From Bordetella parapertussis (GTDB taxonomy: Bacteria > Pseudomonadota > Gammaproteobacteria > Burkholderiales > Burkholderiaceae_B): 64,000 bases of DNA. Below are positions 16,393 through 24,606 of the stretch, piece by piece (position 1 is the first letter of the stretch; the number at the start of each line of letters is the position of its first letter). The notes below the pieces were generated by a model. It ran no database searches. It worked only from the letters and a program-made list of their open reading frames with translations, and was not told the origin of the DNA. A program made the translations under genes and the position numbers. The stretch spans positions 62,001 through 126,000 of the forward strand of contig CAMBFI010000005.1 in assembly GCA_945865935.1 (NCBI GenBank). The letters are read 5' to 3'.

Positions 16393-17850
16393 CTAAGCAA
16401 TCACATCCGCGGCGCCCGCATCCATACCAAGCTCACGCAACTTACGTGTGATGGTGTTGCGCCCCATCCCAAGCCGCGTCGCCGCCTCGACTCGCCTGCC
16501 TCGACAGACCTCAAGCGAAGACTGCAAAATGGTTCGCTCAAATTGCTGCGTTAACACGGACCATACCTCGGGATCAGAGCGAGATAGACGCTGCGTCGCA
16601 TCCAGCGCCAGCAGTTGTTGCCAGCTCTGCTGCTGCGCGCCTGCACCGACGGTCACTGCGTTGGTCGAACTCGGCAATTGTGCGGCGCGCACTTCGGGGG
16701 GTAAATCAGCCACCCCAACGGTCTGCCCTGGTGCCATCACTGTCAGCCAATGACAAAAATTCTCGAGCTGCCGAACATTACCTGGAAAATCGAATTGTGC
16801 GAGTACCTGCATTGCCGCCTCAGAAATCCTCTTGACGGGCACGCCTAGGCCTCGAGCGGATAGGGCAAGAAAATGTTTGGCAAGCTCTGGCAGATCTTCG
16901 CGGCGCTCACGCAGTGGTGGCAGACGCAACCGAATGACATTTAAGCGATGGAACAAGTCCTCACGGAACTTGCCCTCGCGCACCCGATCTTCTAAAGGTT
17001 GGTGTGTCGCTGCCACGATCCTGACATCGACTCTCACGGGCTGCGCACCCCCCACGCGATAAAACGTTCCATCTGACAGCACACGCAGCAGTCGCGTCTG
17101 TAACTCAAACGGCATATCGCCGATTTCATCTAAAAAAAGCGTGCCGCCACTCGCCTCTTCGAACCGTCCTCGTCGCAGTGCGTTCGCGCCGGTAAACGCG
17201 CCACGTTCGTGGCCGAATAACTCGGCTTCGAGCAGATCTCTCGGGATCGCGGCGGTATTCAGCGCAATGAAAGGACCCTTTGCGCGCGCACCATGGCTAT
17301 GCAACGCGTGGGCGACCAGTTCTTTACCCGTGCCAGACTCACCGGTAATCAACACCGTGACGTTAGATTGCGCCAGCCGTCCAATCGCCCGAAAAACTTC
17401 TTGCATCGCGACCGACGCGGATTGGATGAGGATGCCCTTGTCTTTCGACATATCCGAGCGCCCTACGCCCGCCGAAGCCTCTTGAGCCTCCGGTTCTTGC
17501 ACCGCACGGGAAATAAGTGCAACGGCCTCATTGATGTCGAAGGGCTTGGCAAGATAATCAAATGCCCCCCCCTGAAAAGCCGTCACAGTACTATCAAGAT
17601 CGCTAAACGCCGTCATGATGATCACCGGCAACGCGGGATATTTATCCTTAACGTGCTTCAATAATGCAAAGCCATCTGTGCCAGGCATGCGAATGTCTGA
17701 GATCAGTGCTGCAGGTGTCTCAACCCGCAGCGCCGCCGATACGTCGTTTGCGCTGACAAAACTTCTCGTGGCCATCCCAGCGCGGCTCAGCGCCTTCTCT
17801 AAGACCCAGCGAATGGCCTGGTCATCATCTACGATCCAGACAGGTTTCAT
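16393..17850 (-). CDS. ntrC: Nitrogen regulatory response regulator NtrC
   Basis: NtrC activates sigma-54 promoters when nitrogen is limiting. The 485-residue protein has a receiver domain with the phosphoacceptor Asp52 (ALISDIRMPG), a central AAA+ domain with Walker A GESGTGKE and the sigma-54-contacting loop GAFTGA, and a C-terminal Fis-type helix-turn-helix (EAATRLGMGRNTITRKLRELG region). Its start overlaps the ntrB stop (ATGA). Two palindromes matching its binding site lie in front of glnA, the first gene of this operon, so it probably controls its own expression. Confidence 0.95.
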   Translation of the reverse strand: MKPVWIVDDDQAIRWVLEKALSRAGMATRSFVSANDVSAALRVETPAALISDIRMPGTDGFALLKHVKDKYPALPVIIMTAFSDLDSTVTAFQGGAFDYLAKPFDINEAVALISRAVQEPEAQEASAGVGRSDMSKDKGILIQSASVAMQEVFRAIGRLAQSNVTVLITGESGTGKELVAHALHSHGARAKGPFIALNTAAIPRDLLEAELFGHERGAFTGANALRRGRFEEASGGTLFLDEIGDMPFELQTRLLRVLSDGTFYRVGGAQPVRVDVRIVAATHQPLEDRVREGKFREDLFHRLNVIRLRLPPLRERREDLPELAKHFLALSARGLGVPVKRISEAAMQVLAQFDFPGNVRQLENFCHWLTVMAPGQTVGVADLPPEVRAAQLPSSTNAVTVGAGAQQQSWQQLLALDATQRLSRSDPEVWSVLTQQFERTILQSSLEVCRGRRVEAATRLGMGRNTITRKLRELGMDAGAADVIA

Positions 17851-18899
17851 AACGACTCCATAGGTAGCATCAGTCGAAACTCGGTGTGTCCGGGCTTCGA
17901 GTCAAATTCAATTACGCCACCGTGCTGCTGAACGAAGTCCTGCGCAAGGCTCAGGCCAAGGCCTGTGCCACCGTCACGTCCGGTCACGAGTGGATGAAAA
18001 ATTCGGTCTTGAATTGTCTCGGGTACACCTGGTCCGTTGTCTGTTACCGATACGACAACGGCCATGCGATGTTGTTTGTGTCGCAACAAAACTTGACGCG
18101 CGACTCGCGTCTTGATCGTGATGTGTGGCGCACTGAGCTGCCCAGAACCGGTCAGGACCTGCGCCGCATTACGAACCACATTTAAAAGTGCTTGCATGAG
18201 TCTGGCAGAGTCCGCGCGAAACTCTGGCATGGATGCATCGTAATCACGCTGCAACACGACGTTACGAAACTCCGCACGGATCAGCGCACAGACACGTTCG
18301 CACACCTCATGAATATTGACCGATTGCCACTGCACAGGCATGCGCTGGGGTGCCGCTAAGCGATCCACGAGAGCCTGGAGACGATCCGCCTCGGCAATAA
18401 TGACTTGCGTGTATTCCTGCAAAGCCGGGTCAGGCAATTCCGACTCGAGTAGCTGTGCAGCACCGCGCAAGCCTCCCAGCGGATTCTTGACTTCGTGCGC
18501 GAGGTTTCGCAACAATTCGTGTTGCGTGTCGATTTCATCGACCAAGCGAATACTGCGATCCACGAGCACCCGCTGCTCAATATCTTTGACCTCAATCAAG
18601 GCAGACCACGGTCGGCCAAAGAGTGCGATCGATGTGACACCGACCTCAACCGAATCCGCACCGCGCCGCGTGCGTGCAAATTGTCGACAGTCGTCCACCT
18701 CACCGGCGCACGCTTGCCGAAAAGACTGCTCTAACGCCGAATCGCGCTCAAACAAATGGGCGGCCGGCAGCCCAATGAGGGTGCGCCGGGACCGCCCAAA
18801 CATTACTTCTGCCGCCGCATTCGCCTGTGCGACCTCGCCTTTCTGGTTCAGACACAGAACCGTCGTGGCGAGTAGGTCGAAGGCTTCAACGGAGTTCAT
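17847..18899 (-). CDS. ntrB: Nitrogen-sensing histidine kinase/phosphatase NtrB
   Basis: NtrB phosphorylates or dephosphorylates NtrC under control of PII protein. The 350-residue product has no transmembrane segment, a PAS-like N-terminal domain (about residues 1-110), a phosphoacceptor His135 in NLAHEVKNPLGG, and a HATPase domain with D-N-G-P-G-V-P and G-G-T-G-L-G-L-S. It begins 42 bases after glnA and overlaps ntrC by four bases, the classic glnA-ntrBC operon. A PII gene that could supply its regulator lies at 56.4 kb. Confidence 0.94.
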   Translation of the reverse strand: MNSVEAFDLLATTVLCLNQKGEVAQANAAAEVMFGRSRRTLIGLPAAHLFERDSALEQSFRQACAGEVDDCRQFARTRRGADSVEVGVTSIALFGRPWSALIEVKDIEQRVLVDRSIRLVDEIDTQHELLRNLAHEVKNPLGGLRGAAQLLESELPDPALQEYTQVIIAEADRLQALVDRLAAPQRMPVQWQSVNIHEVCERVCALIRAEFRNVVLQRDYDASMPEFRADSARLMQALLNVVRNAAQVLTGSGQLSAPHITIKTRVARQVLLRHKQHRMAVVVSVTDNGPGVPETIQDRIFHPLVTGRDGGTGLGLSLAQDFVQQHGGVIEFDSKPGHTEFRLMLPMESL

Positions 18900-18941
18900 G
18901 GGTATCAGGCCGGGAGGCCCGACCCCAAGATTGTCGGCAGT

Positions 18942-20354
18942 TTAGAGGCTGTAATAAAGGTCAAACTCAACAGGATGTGTCGTCATGCGAAGACGATTCA
19001 CTTCCTGCATCTTCAGATCCACATACGCATCAAGCATCTCGTTTGTGAACACGCCACCACGGGTCAAGAACTCGCGGTCTTTGTTCAATTCCTCAAGCGC
19101 TTGCTCGAGCGAGCTGCACACTGTTGGGATCTTTGCGTCCTCTTCAGGTGGCAAGTCGTACAGGTTCTTGTCTGCTGGATCGCCAGGGTGAATCTTGTTC
19201 TGCACACCATCCAGACCTGCCATCATCAAGGCCGAGAAAGCCAAGTATGGGTTGGCCAGTGGATCGGGGAAGCGTGCTTCGATACGGCGACCCTTTGGGT
19301 TCGCCACATAAGGAATACGAATTGAAGCAGAACGGTTACGAGCGGAGTAAGCGAGCTTAACGGGCGCTTCGTAATGTGGCACCAAACGCTTGTAGGAGTT
19401 CGTGCCTGGGTTGGTGATTGCATTCAGTGCGCGTGCGTGCTTAATGATGCCACCGATGTAATACAGCGCAAACTCAGACAAACCGGCATAGCCGTTACCT
19501 GCAAACAAGTTCTGGCCGTCTTTCCAGATCGACTGGTGCACATGCATACCGGAGCCGTTGTCACCAACGATAGGCTTGGGCATGAAGGTTGCAGTCTTGC
19601 CATAAGCGTGCGCGACGTTATGGATCGTGTACTTCATGATCTGGTTCCAGTCGGCGCGCGTCACGAGCGTGCTGAACCTGGTGCCGATTTCAAGCTGACC
19701 AGCGCCTGCCACTTCGTGGTGATGCACTTCAACAGGGATGCCGGCTTCTTCGAGCAACAAGCACATCTCGGATCGCATATCCTGCATCGAATCGACAGGA
19801 GGCACTGGGAAGTAGCCGCCCTTCACTTTAGGACGGTGCGCCAGGTTGCCGCCTTCGAATTCCATACCGGTCGACCAGGAGCCCTCTTCGGACTTAATCT
19901 TGACGTGGCAGCCGGACATATCGTCGCCCCAGGTCACGCCGTCGAAAACAAAGAATTCTGGCTCAGGGCCAAAATAGGCTGTGTCGCCCAAGCCGCTGGA
20001 CTTCAGGTAGGCTTCCGCGCGTTTCGCCAACGAACGTGGATCGCGCTCGTAGCCTTTCATGTCAGTGGGCTCGACCACATCGCAGGTCAAGATCATGGTC
20101 GACTCTTCACGGAACGGGTCCATGTGTGCCGTAGCAGGATCAGGAATCAACAACATATCTGAAGCTTCAATGCCTTTCCAGCCGGCGATCGACGAGCCGT
20201 CGAAAGCGTGGCCATCTTTAAACTTTTCTTCGCCCATTTGGCTCACTGGCACAGAGACGTGCTGCTCTTTGCCCATAGTGTCCGTAAAACGGAAGTCAAC
20301 AAATTTGACTTCGTCTTCGGCAATCTTCTTCAGAACATCTTGAGAGGTGGTCAT
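18942..20354 (-). CDS. glnA: Glutamine synthetase type I
   Basis: GlnA makes glutamine from glutamate, ammonia and ATP and is the main entry of ammonia under nitrogen limitation. The 470-residue product carries the type I signatures: F-D-G-S-S-I-x-G-W, the [17 protein letters not shown]-binding segment, and Tyr399 in NLYDLPPEE, the adenylylation site. The ATG at 20354 has a GGAG sequence 8 bases upstream and gives the family's standard length. Control is visible upstream: a sigma-54 promoter at 20441-20457 and NtrC palindromes at 20496-20516 and 20539-20555. Confidence 0.97.
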   Translation of the reverse strand: MTTSQDVLKKIAEDEVKFVDFRFTDTMGKEQHVSVPVSQMGEEKFKDGHAFDGSSIAGWKGIEASDMLLIPDPATAHMDPFREESTMILTCDVVEPTDMKGYERDPRSLAKRAEAYLKSSGLGDTAYFGPEPEFFVFDGVTWGDDMSGCHVKIKSEEGSWSTGMEFEGGNLAHRPKVKGGYFPVPPVDSMQDMRSEMCLLLEEAGIPVEVHHHEVAGAGQLEIGTRFSTLVTRADWNQIMKYTIHNVAHAYGKTATFMPKPIVGDNGSGMHVHQSIWKDGQNLFAGNGYAGLSEFALYYIGGIIKHARALNAITNPGTNSYKRLVPHYEAPVKLAYSARNRSASIRIPYVANPKGRRIEARFPDPLANPYLAFSALMMAGLDGVQNKIHPGDPADKNLYDLPPEEDAKIPTVCSSLEQALEELNKDREFLTRGGVFTNEMLDAYVDLKMQEVNRLRMTTHPVEFDLYYSL

Positions 20355-20440
20355 TATTGACTCCGGATATAGAATTAGAAGGAATGACTGACTAAAATTT
20401 TGGTGGGAACCAGTTGGCAATTTTACCTTGATAGGATCAA

Positions 20441-20457
20441 AGCAAGTTTTGTGCCAA
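20441..20457 (-). promoter_or_regulatory. Sigma-54 promoter of glnA
   Basis: On the minus strand the sequence reads TTGGCAC-AAAAC-TTGCT, matching the sigma-54 consensus YTGGCAC-N5-TTGCW with the obligatory GG and GC doublets 10 bases apart. Transcription should begin near 20430, giving a leader of about 76 bases to the glnA ATG. Confidence 0.93.
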
Positions 20458-20495
20458 CATGAATGCAGTCAGGAATCACTGTAGCGGGGCTTTTA

Positions 20496-20516
20496 TTTGC
20501 ACATATATAGTGCAAA
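20496..20516. promoter_or_regulatory. NtrC enhancer site (proximal)
   Basis: This is a perfect 21-bp palindrome, TTTGCAC-ATATATA-GTGCAAA, containing the NtrC core TGCAC-N7-GTGCA. Its centre lies about 76 bases upstream of the predicted sigma-54 start of glnA, a suitable enhancer distance. Confidence 0.85.
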
Positions 20517-20538
20517 TGTACTTCTTTAGTGCATTTAA

Positions 20539-20555
20539 TGCACTGCATTGGTGCT
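20539..20555. promoter_or_regulatory. Second NtrC enhancer site (distal)
   Basis: TGCAC-N7-GTGCT matches the NtrC core with one mismatch, centred about 117 bases before the predicted glnA start and overlapping the hemW stop codon. An overlapping palindrome, AGTGCATTTAATGCACT at 20528-20544, uses the same TGCAC half-site. Confidence 0.7.
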
Positions 20556-21786
20556 ATTGCAAGAAAACACCTTGGAGCTCGTTTAAAAATCTCCAGCCCA
20601 GAGGTGTCGCTTGAAAGCGATCAACCTCAGCAGTAAGCAAGCCTTTTTTTACTGCCAACGCAAGCATAGCCGCAAACTCCGCAGGCGCTCGACCGCAGCG
20701 CTCGACATACAGGTCTGACTTCACCCCCTCCCGCAGCCTCAGGACATTCAGCATGAACTCGAAGGGCAGCTCCTGCGCATCCAAGGTACGCGCCTCAGAG
20801 ATGTGCGAGCCGTCACGTGCGAGGGCAGCCTGCATCCAGGTCTCCGGACTGCGCACCCTCGCTTGCCTGACGATCTTGTCAGGGAACGACAATTTACTGT
20901 GCGCGCCGGGCCCAAGCCCCAGATAATCACCAAACTGCCAGTAATTAACATTGTGTCGCGCACGGGCACCTGCTCGCGCGAACGCAGATACTTCGTAACG
21001 CTCAAGCCCAGCCTCGCCACACGCGCCCTCAATCGCGTCCTCCATCTCGACTGCAAGATCATCCTCGGGCAGCGAGGGGGGAAACTTCGCAAATACAGTG
21101 TTGGGCTCGATCGTCAGCTGGTATATCGACAGGTGTTCCGTACCGAACGAAAGCGCTTCTCGTGCATCACGTAGGCACTCCTGTAGCGTCTGTTGTGGCA
21201 AGGCAAACATCAGATCCAAGTTAACGCGCGGCACAGCCGCTTGGGCCATCTCAATAGCGGCGCGCGCTTGGTCGGCGTCGTGTATGCGTCCCAGCCCCTT
21301 CAATTGCTTTAGATCAAAGGATTGAATCCCTAAAGAGATTCTATTCACACCGCTGCGACCGTACTCTTTCAGCTTTTGCGCTTCGGCGGTCCCGGGGTTG
21401 GCCTCGAGCGTGATCTCGGCATCTGGCCAGATATTGAGATGTGCACGCAGCATGGACAGCAAGCGATCCATGGCGCGCTCACTAAGCAAGCTAGGCGTAC
21501 CCCCACCAATAAAGACGGTGTGAACTTGGCGGCCCCAAACACTTGGTAATGCTTGTTCGAGATCGGCCTGCAAGGCGTCAAGATATTGATCCTCTGGCAC
21601 CACACTAGGCGCTTGATGTGAATTGAAATCGCAATAGGGGCACTTTTTCACGCACCAGGGCACGTGTAGGTACAGAGACAAGGGCGGCAGCGTCGTCAGC
21701 AATGAGCCCGCTGCCGCTGAAGGGCGGGGGGCAGACCTCGTTCCAACAAGAGGACCTGCCGGCAGAATCGGAATAACCCGTGCCAT
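20554..21786 (-). CDS. hemW: Radical SAM heme chaperone HemW
   Basis: The 410-residue protein is a HemN-like radical SAM protein with the cluster motif C-V-K-K-C-P-Y-C followed by D-F-N-S-H, and the IGGGTPSLL segment. The CxxxCxxC motif followed by -DFN- and the lack of the longer HemN N-terminal region assign it to HemW, which binds heme and delivers it to apoproteins, rather than to coproporphyrinogen dehydrogenase. Residues 1-35 are a variable tail, so the start is only moderately sure. Its ATG overlaps the rdgB stop by one base, and its own stop overlaps the distal NtrC site of glnA. Confidence 0.9.
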   Translation of the reverse strand: MARVIPILPAGPLVGTRSAPRPSAAAGSLLTTLPPLSLYLHVPWCVKKCPYCDFNSHQAPSVVPEDQYLDALQADLEQALPSVWGRQVHTVFIGGGTPSLLSERAMDRLLSMLRAHLNIWPDAEITLEANPGTAEAQKLKEYGRSGVNRISLGIQSFDLKQLKGLGRIHDADQARAAIEMAQAAVPRVNLDLMFALPQQTLQECLRDAREALSFGTEHLSIYQLTIEPNTVFAKFPPSLPEDDLAVEMEDAIEGACGEAGLERYEVSAFARAGARARHNVNYWQFGDYLGLGPGAHSKLSFPDKIVRQARVRSPETWMQAALARDGSHISEARTLDAQELPFEFMLNVLRLREGVKSDLYVERCGRAPAEFAAMLALAVKKGLLTAEVDRFQATPLGWRFLNELQGVFLQ

Positions 21787-22400
21787 TAAGCGAGCATCCC
21801 AGCATGCCGAAGCTGAATCACCAACTCACGCATCGCCATGCCGCGATGGCTGACACGATTTTTTTTCTCGGGCGTCAATTCAGCAGCACAACACGCCTCT
21901 TCTTTTAAGTAAAAATAGGGATCGTAGCCAAAGCCATTTTCCCCGCGGGCCTGATCGACAATCTCACCGATCCAGTTCGCCTGCGCGATGATTGGCTGAG
22001 GATCGTCGGGACGCTTGACGAACACCAAGACAGCCACATACCAAGCCCGTCGATCCGACACGCCTTGCAGTACCTTTAACAGCTTCGCATTGTTTGCGGC
22101 ATCCGAGCGAGGCGCGTCCAGACCTTGCGCATAGCGCGCGGAATGTACGCCGGGTTCCCCGTCGAGCGCATGCACACACAGCCCTGAATCATCGGCGAGC
22201 GCAGGCAAGCCAGAGAGCGCACTCGCATGCCGCGCTTTGGCAAGTGCGTTCTCAATAAAAGTGGCGTGTGGTTCAGGGGCGTCTGGAATGTTTAGACTTT
22301 TTTGGGAGATCAAGGTGACGCCGAGCGGTGCGAACAACGCGTCAAATTCTTTGATTTTTCCCGCGTTACCCGAGGCCAGCACAATCGAAGTCAGCATCAT
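21786..22400 (-). CDS. rdgB: XTP/dITP pyrophosphatase RdgB
   Basis: RdgB removes non-canonical purine nucleotides such as ITP and XTP from the nucleotide pool. The 204-residue product has the N-terminal A-S-G-N-A-G-K-I-K-E-F substrate loop, the LADDSGLCVHALDGEPGVHSAR region and FGYDPYF near residue 155, all standard for the HAM1/RdgB family. Tandem ATG codons (22400, 22397) offer two starts. The start overlaps the end of the LysR gene and the stop overlaps hemW, so all three are coupled. Confidence 0.94.
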   Translation of the reverse strand: MMLTSIVLASGNAGKIKEFDALFAPLGVTLISQKSLNIPDAPEPHATFIENALAKARHASALSGLPALADDSGLCVHALDGEPGVHSARYAQGLDAPRSDAANNAKLLKVLQGVSDRRAWYVAVLVFVKRPDDPQPIIAQANWIGEIVDQARGENGFGYDPYFYLKEEACCAAELTPEKKNRVSHRGMAMRELVIQLRHAGMLA

Positions 22401-23317
22401 TCGCGCTCCTGCAAATCTGCAGGCGAAACATCCTCAATCAACATATTGACGAGGTCACGCGCAAATCCCGGCAACTGATCCAACTTACGGACACAAATTT
22501 GTAATTTACGGTCCGCCCAATCGTCCGACAACCGCACGATCTTTATCTTCAAGCGCTGGGCGTAGCGCCTGGCAACCAGTTCTGGCACGACACCGATACC
22601 GACACTGGCCTCGATCATGCGGCAAACCGCCTCAAAACTGCCTACTTCAACCCTAAAACGAAAGGGATGTCCAAGCTTATCGGCCGCTTGAATCAAGAAA
22701 GCATGGATCGCGCTCCATTCAGACAAACCAACATACTCGTATCGCATGGTCTCAGCAAACTCAACCTCTGCTCGATCAGCGAACGCATGATGCGCTGCAG
22801 TCACCAGCACCAATCGATCTTTACGATAAGGCAAGTACTCCAGCTCTGAAGACGCCGGCCGACCGGCCACAATACCTATATCGGCAGAACCCTCAGACAC
22901 CGCCTTAATCACCAGATAGCTCAACCGCTCGCGCAACTCGACGGTCACGTCCGGATGCGAGGCAAGATACCGACTTAACACCGCAGGCATAAATTCCGTC
23001 ATGGCCGTGGTGTTGGCCAACACCCTCACCTGCCCTTTTATCCCACGCGCATATTCATGGATGTCACCACGCAGGTGATCAATTTGTCGTAAAACCAATC
23101 GCGCGTGACGTAACAACGCCTCACCTGACGGGGTGAGCGTCACCCCCTGGCTGTTGCGGTTAAATAGCCTAGTCCCAAAGTGGTCTTCAAGGTTTTTTAC
23201 CCGATTACTAGCCGCCGGCAGGGATAAATGGGATTTCTCCGCGCCACGGGTCAGGCTGCTGGCGTCCCCTATGTTGACGATTAGCTGCAAATCCGTCAGA
23301 TCGAAGTGGTTTGCCAT
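22397..23317 (-). CDS. LysR-family transcriptional regulator
   Basis: The 306-residue protein has the LysR N-terminal winged helix (L-T-D-L-Q-L-I-V-N-I through R-L-F-N-R-N-S-Q-G-V-x-L-T-P-S-G) and a periplasmic-binding-protein-like effector domain. It is divergent from the acyl-CoA dehydrogenase gene at 23433, separated by 115 bases, the usual arrangement for a LysR activator and its target. I do not see an unambiguous T-N11-A palindrome there. Unusually, its stop codon overlaps the start of the housekeeping gene rdgB. The effector is unknown. Confidence 0.88.
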   Translation of the reverse strand: MANHFDLTDLQLIVNIGDASSLTRGAEKSHLSLPAASNRVKNLEDHFGTRLFNRNSQGVTLTPSGEALLRHARLVLRQIDHLRGDIHEYARGIKGQVRVLANTTAMTEFMPAVLSRYLASHPDVTVELRERLSYLVIKAVSEGSADIGIVAGRPASSELEYLPYRKDRLVLVTAAHHAFADRAEVEFAETMRYEYVGLSEWSAIHAFLIQAADKLGHPFRFRVEVGSFEAVCRMIEASVGIGVVPELVARRYAQRLKIKIVRLSDDWADRKLQICVRKLDQLPGFARDLVNMLIEDVSPADLQERE

Positions 23318-23432
23318 GGATGAGTACGTCGCTTAAGCATTCAAAAAGCCCGGGTTAACCAAACACCAATAGTCAGGCGGTCCGCGCTCGGGCACAGTAG
23401 CGTTTCGCCATATCCGCCATCATAAGACAATC

Positions 23433-24596
23433 ATGCAAACTACTCATTCAGACCAATACCAAGACATTCGTGACGCCATCCGAGATCTCTGCAAACAGTT
23501 CCCCGACGAGTACTTTCGCAAAATAGACGAAGCGCGCAGCTACCCTGAAGAGTTCGTCAATGCCTTGACCCAAGCTGGCTGGATGGCTGCACTGATCCCC
23601 CAGGAATACGGCGGCTCGGGCCTCGGCCTCACGGAAGCGTCTGTCATTATGGAAGAGATTAACCGCTCTGGGGGCAATTCCGGAGCGTGCCATGGTCAGC
23701 TCTACAACATGGGCACCTTGCTGCGCCATGGATCGACTGAACAGAAAAACCTCTACTTGCCAAAAATCGCGGCCGGTGAGCTGCGCTTACAGTCGATGGG
23801 AGTCACCGAGCCGACCACGGGCACCGATACCACCAAGATCAAGACGACTGCCGTGAAAAAGGGCGACCGCTATGTGATCAATGGCCAAAAGGTTTGGATC
23901 TCACGGGTCCAACACTCTGACCTGATGATTTTGCTGGCGCGCACCACACCCCTTGATCAGGTGACAAAGAAGTCTGAAGGCATGTCGATTTTTATCGTCG
24001 ACCTCCATCAGGCGATTGGTAACGGCTTAGCGGTCCGCCCCATTTTGAATATGGTCAATCATGAGACCAACGAATTGTTTTTTGAAAACCTTGAAATTCC
24101 TGCCGAGAACCTCATCGGCGAGGAAGGCAAAGGATTTAAATACATTCTTGACGGATTGAATGCTGAGCGCGCGCTGATTGCGGCTGAGTGTATCGGTGAT
24201 GGCTATTGGTTCATTGACCGTGTCTCGAAGTATGTGAAAGAGCGGATTGTCTTTGGTCGTCCGATCGGACAGAACCAGGGCGTGCAATTTCCAATCGCAC
24301 GCGCTTTTGTGAACGTTGAAGCCGCTAGCTTGATGCGCTATGAGGCGTGTCGACTGTTTGACGCAAAACAAGCGTGCGGTACGCAAGCCAATATGGCCAA
24401 GCTGCTCGCCGCCGATGCATCCTGGGAAGCTGCTAACGCCTGTTTGCAATTCCACGGCGGCTTCGGCTTTGCCTGCGAATATGATGTGGAGCGCAAGTTC
24501 CGCGAAACACGCTTGTATCAAGTCGCGCCGATTTCAACAAACCTCATCCTATCGTACGTCGCTGAACACGTACTTGGTCTTCCACGTTCGTTCTAA
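23433..24596 (+). CDS. Acyl-CoA dehydrogenase
   Basis: The 387-residue flavoprotein has the acyl-CoA dehydrogenase fold: N-terminal helices with PQEYGGSGLGLTEA, the FAD-binding MGVTEPTTGTDTT segment and the C-terminal LQFHGGFGFACEY region. At the medium-chain enzyme's catalytic position it has Pro366 (Q-V-A-P-I-S-T) instead of Glu, but Glu245 in GLNAERALIA is at the position used by isovaleryl-CoA dehydrogenase, so activity is likely retained. It is followed 10 bases later by an MmgE/PrpD gene. The substrate is unknown; a short or branched acyl-CoA is inferred. Confidence 0.88.
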   Translation: MQTTHSDQYQDIRDAIRDLCKQFPDEYFRKIDEARSYPEEFVNALTQAGWMAALIPQEYGGSGLGLTEASVIMEEINRSGGNSGACHGQLYNMGTLLRHGSTEQKNLYLPKIAAGELRLQSMGVTEPTTGTDTTKIKTTAVKKGDRYVINGQKVWISRVQHSDLMILLARTTPLDQVTKKSEGMSIFIVDLHQAIGNGLAVRPILNMVNHETNELFFENLEIPAENLIGEEGKGFKYILDGLNAERALIAAECIGDGYWFIDRVSKYVKERIVFGRPIGQNQGVQFPIARAFVNVEAASLMRYEACRLFDAKQACGTQANMAKLLAADASWEAANACLQFHGGFGFACEYDVERKFRETRLYQVAPISTNLILSYVAEHVLGLPRSF

Positions 24597-24606
24597 AGGA
24601 CACCTC

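Noticed and set aside
18316-18945. A 209-codon plus-strand frame opposite ntrB.
   Set aside because: It is antisense to ntrB and has no domain.
19374-20162. A 262-codon open frame on the plus strand.
   Set aside because: It lies wholly antisense to glnA, whose codon pattern explains it; the product has no family features.
20528-20544. The palindrome AGTGCATTTAATGCACT as a separate operator.
   Set aside because: It uses the TGCAC half of the distal NtrC site in inverted order and does not match TGCAC-N7-GTGCA, so it is probably a by-product of clustered half-sites.
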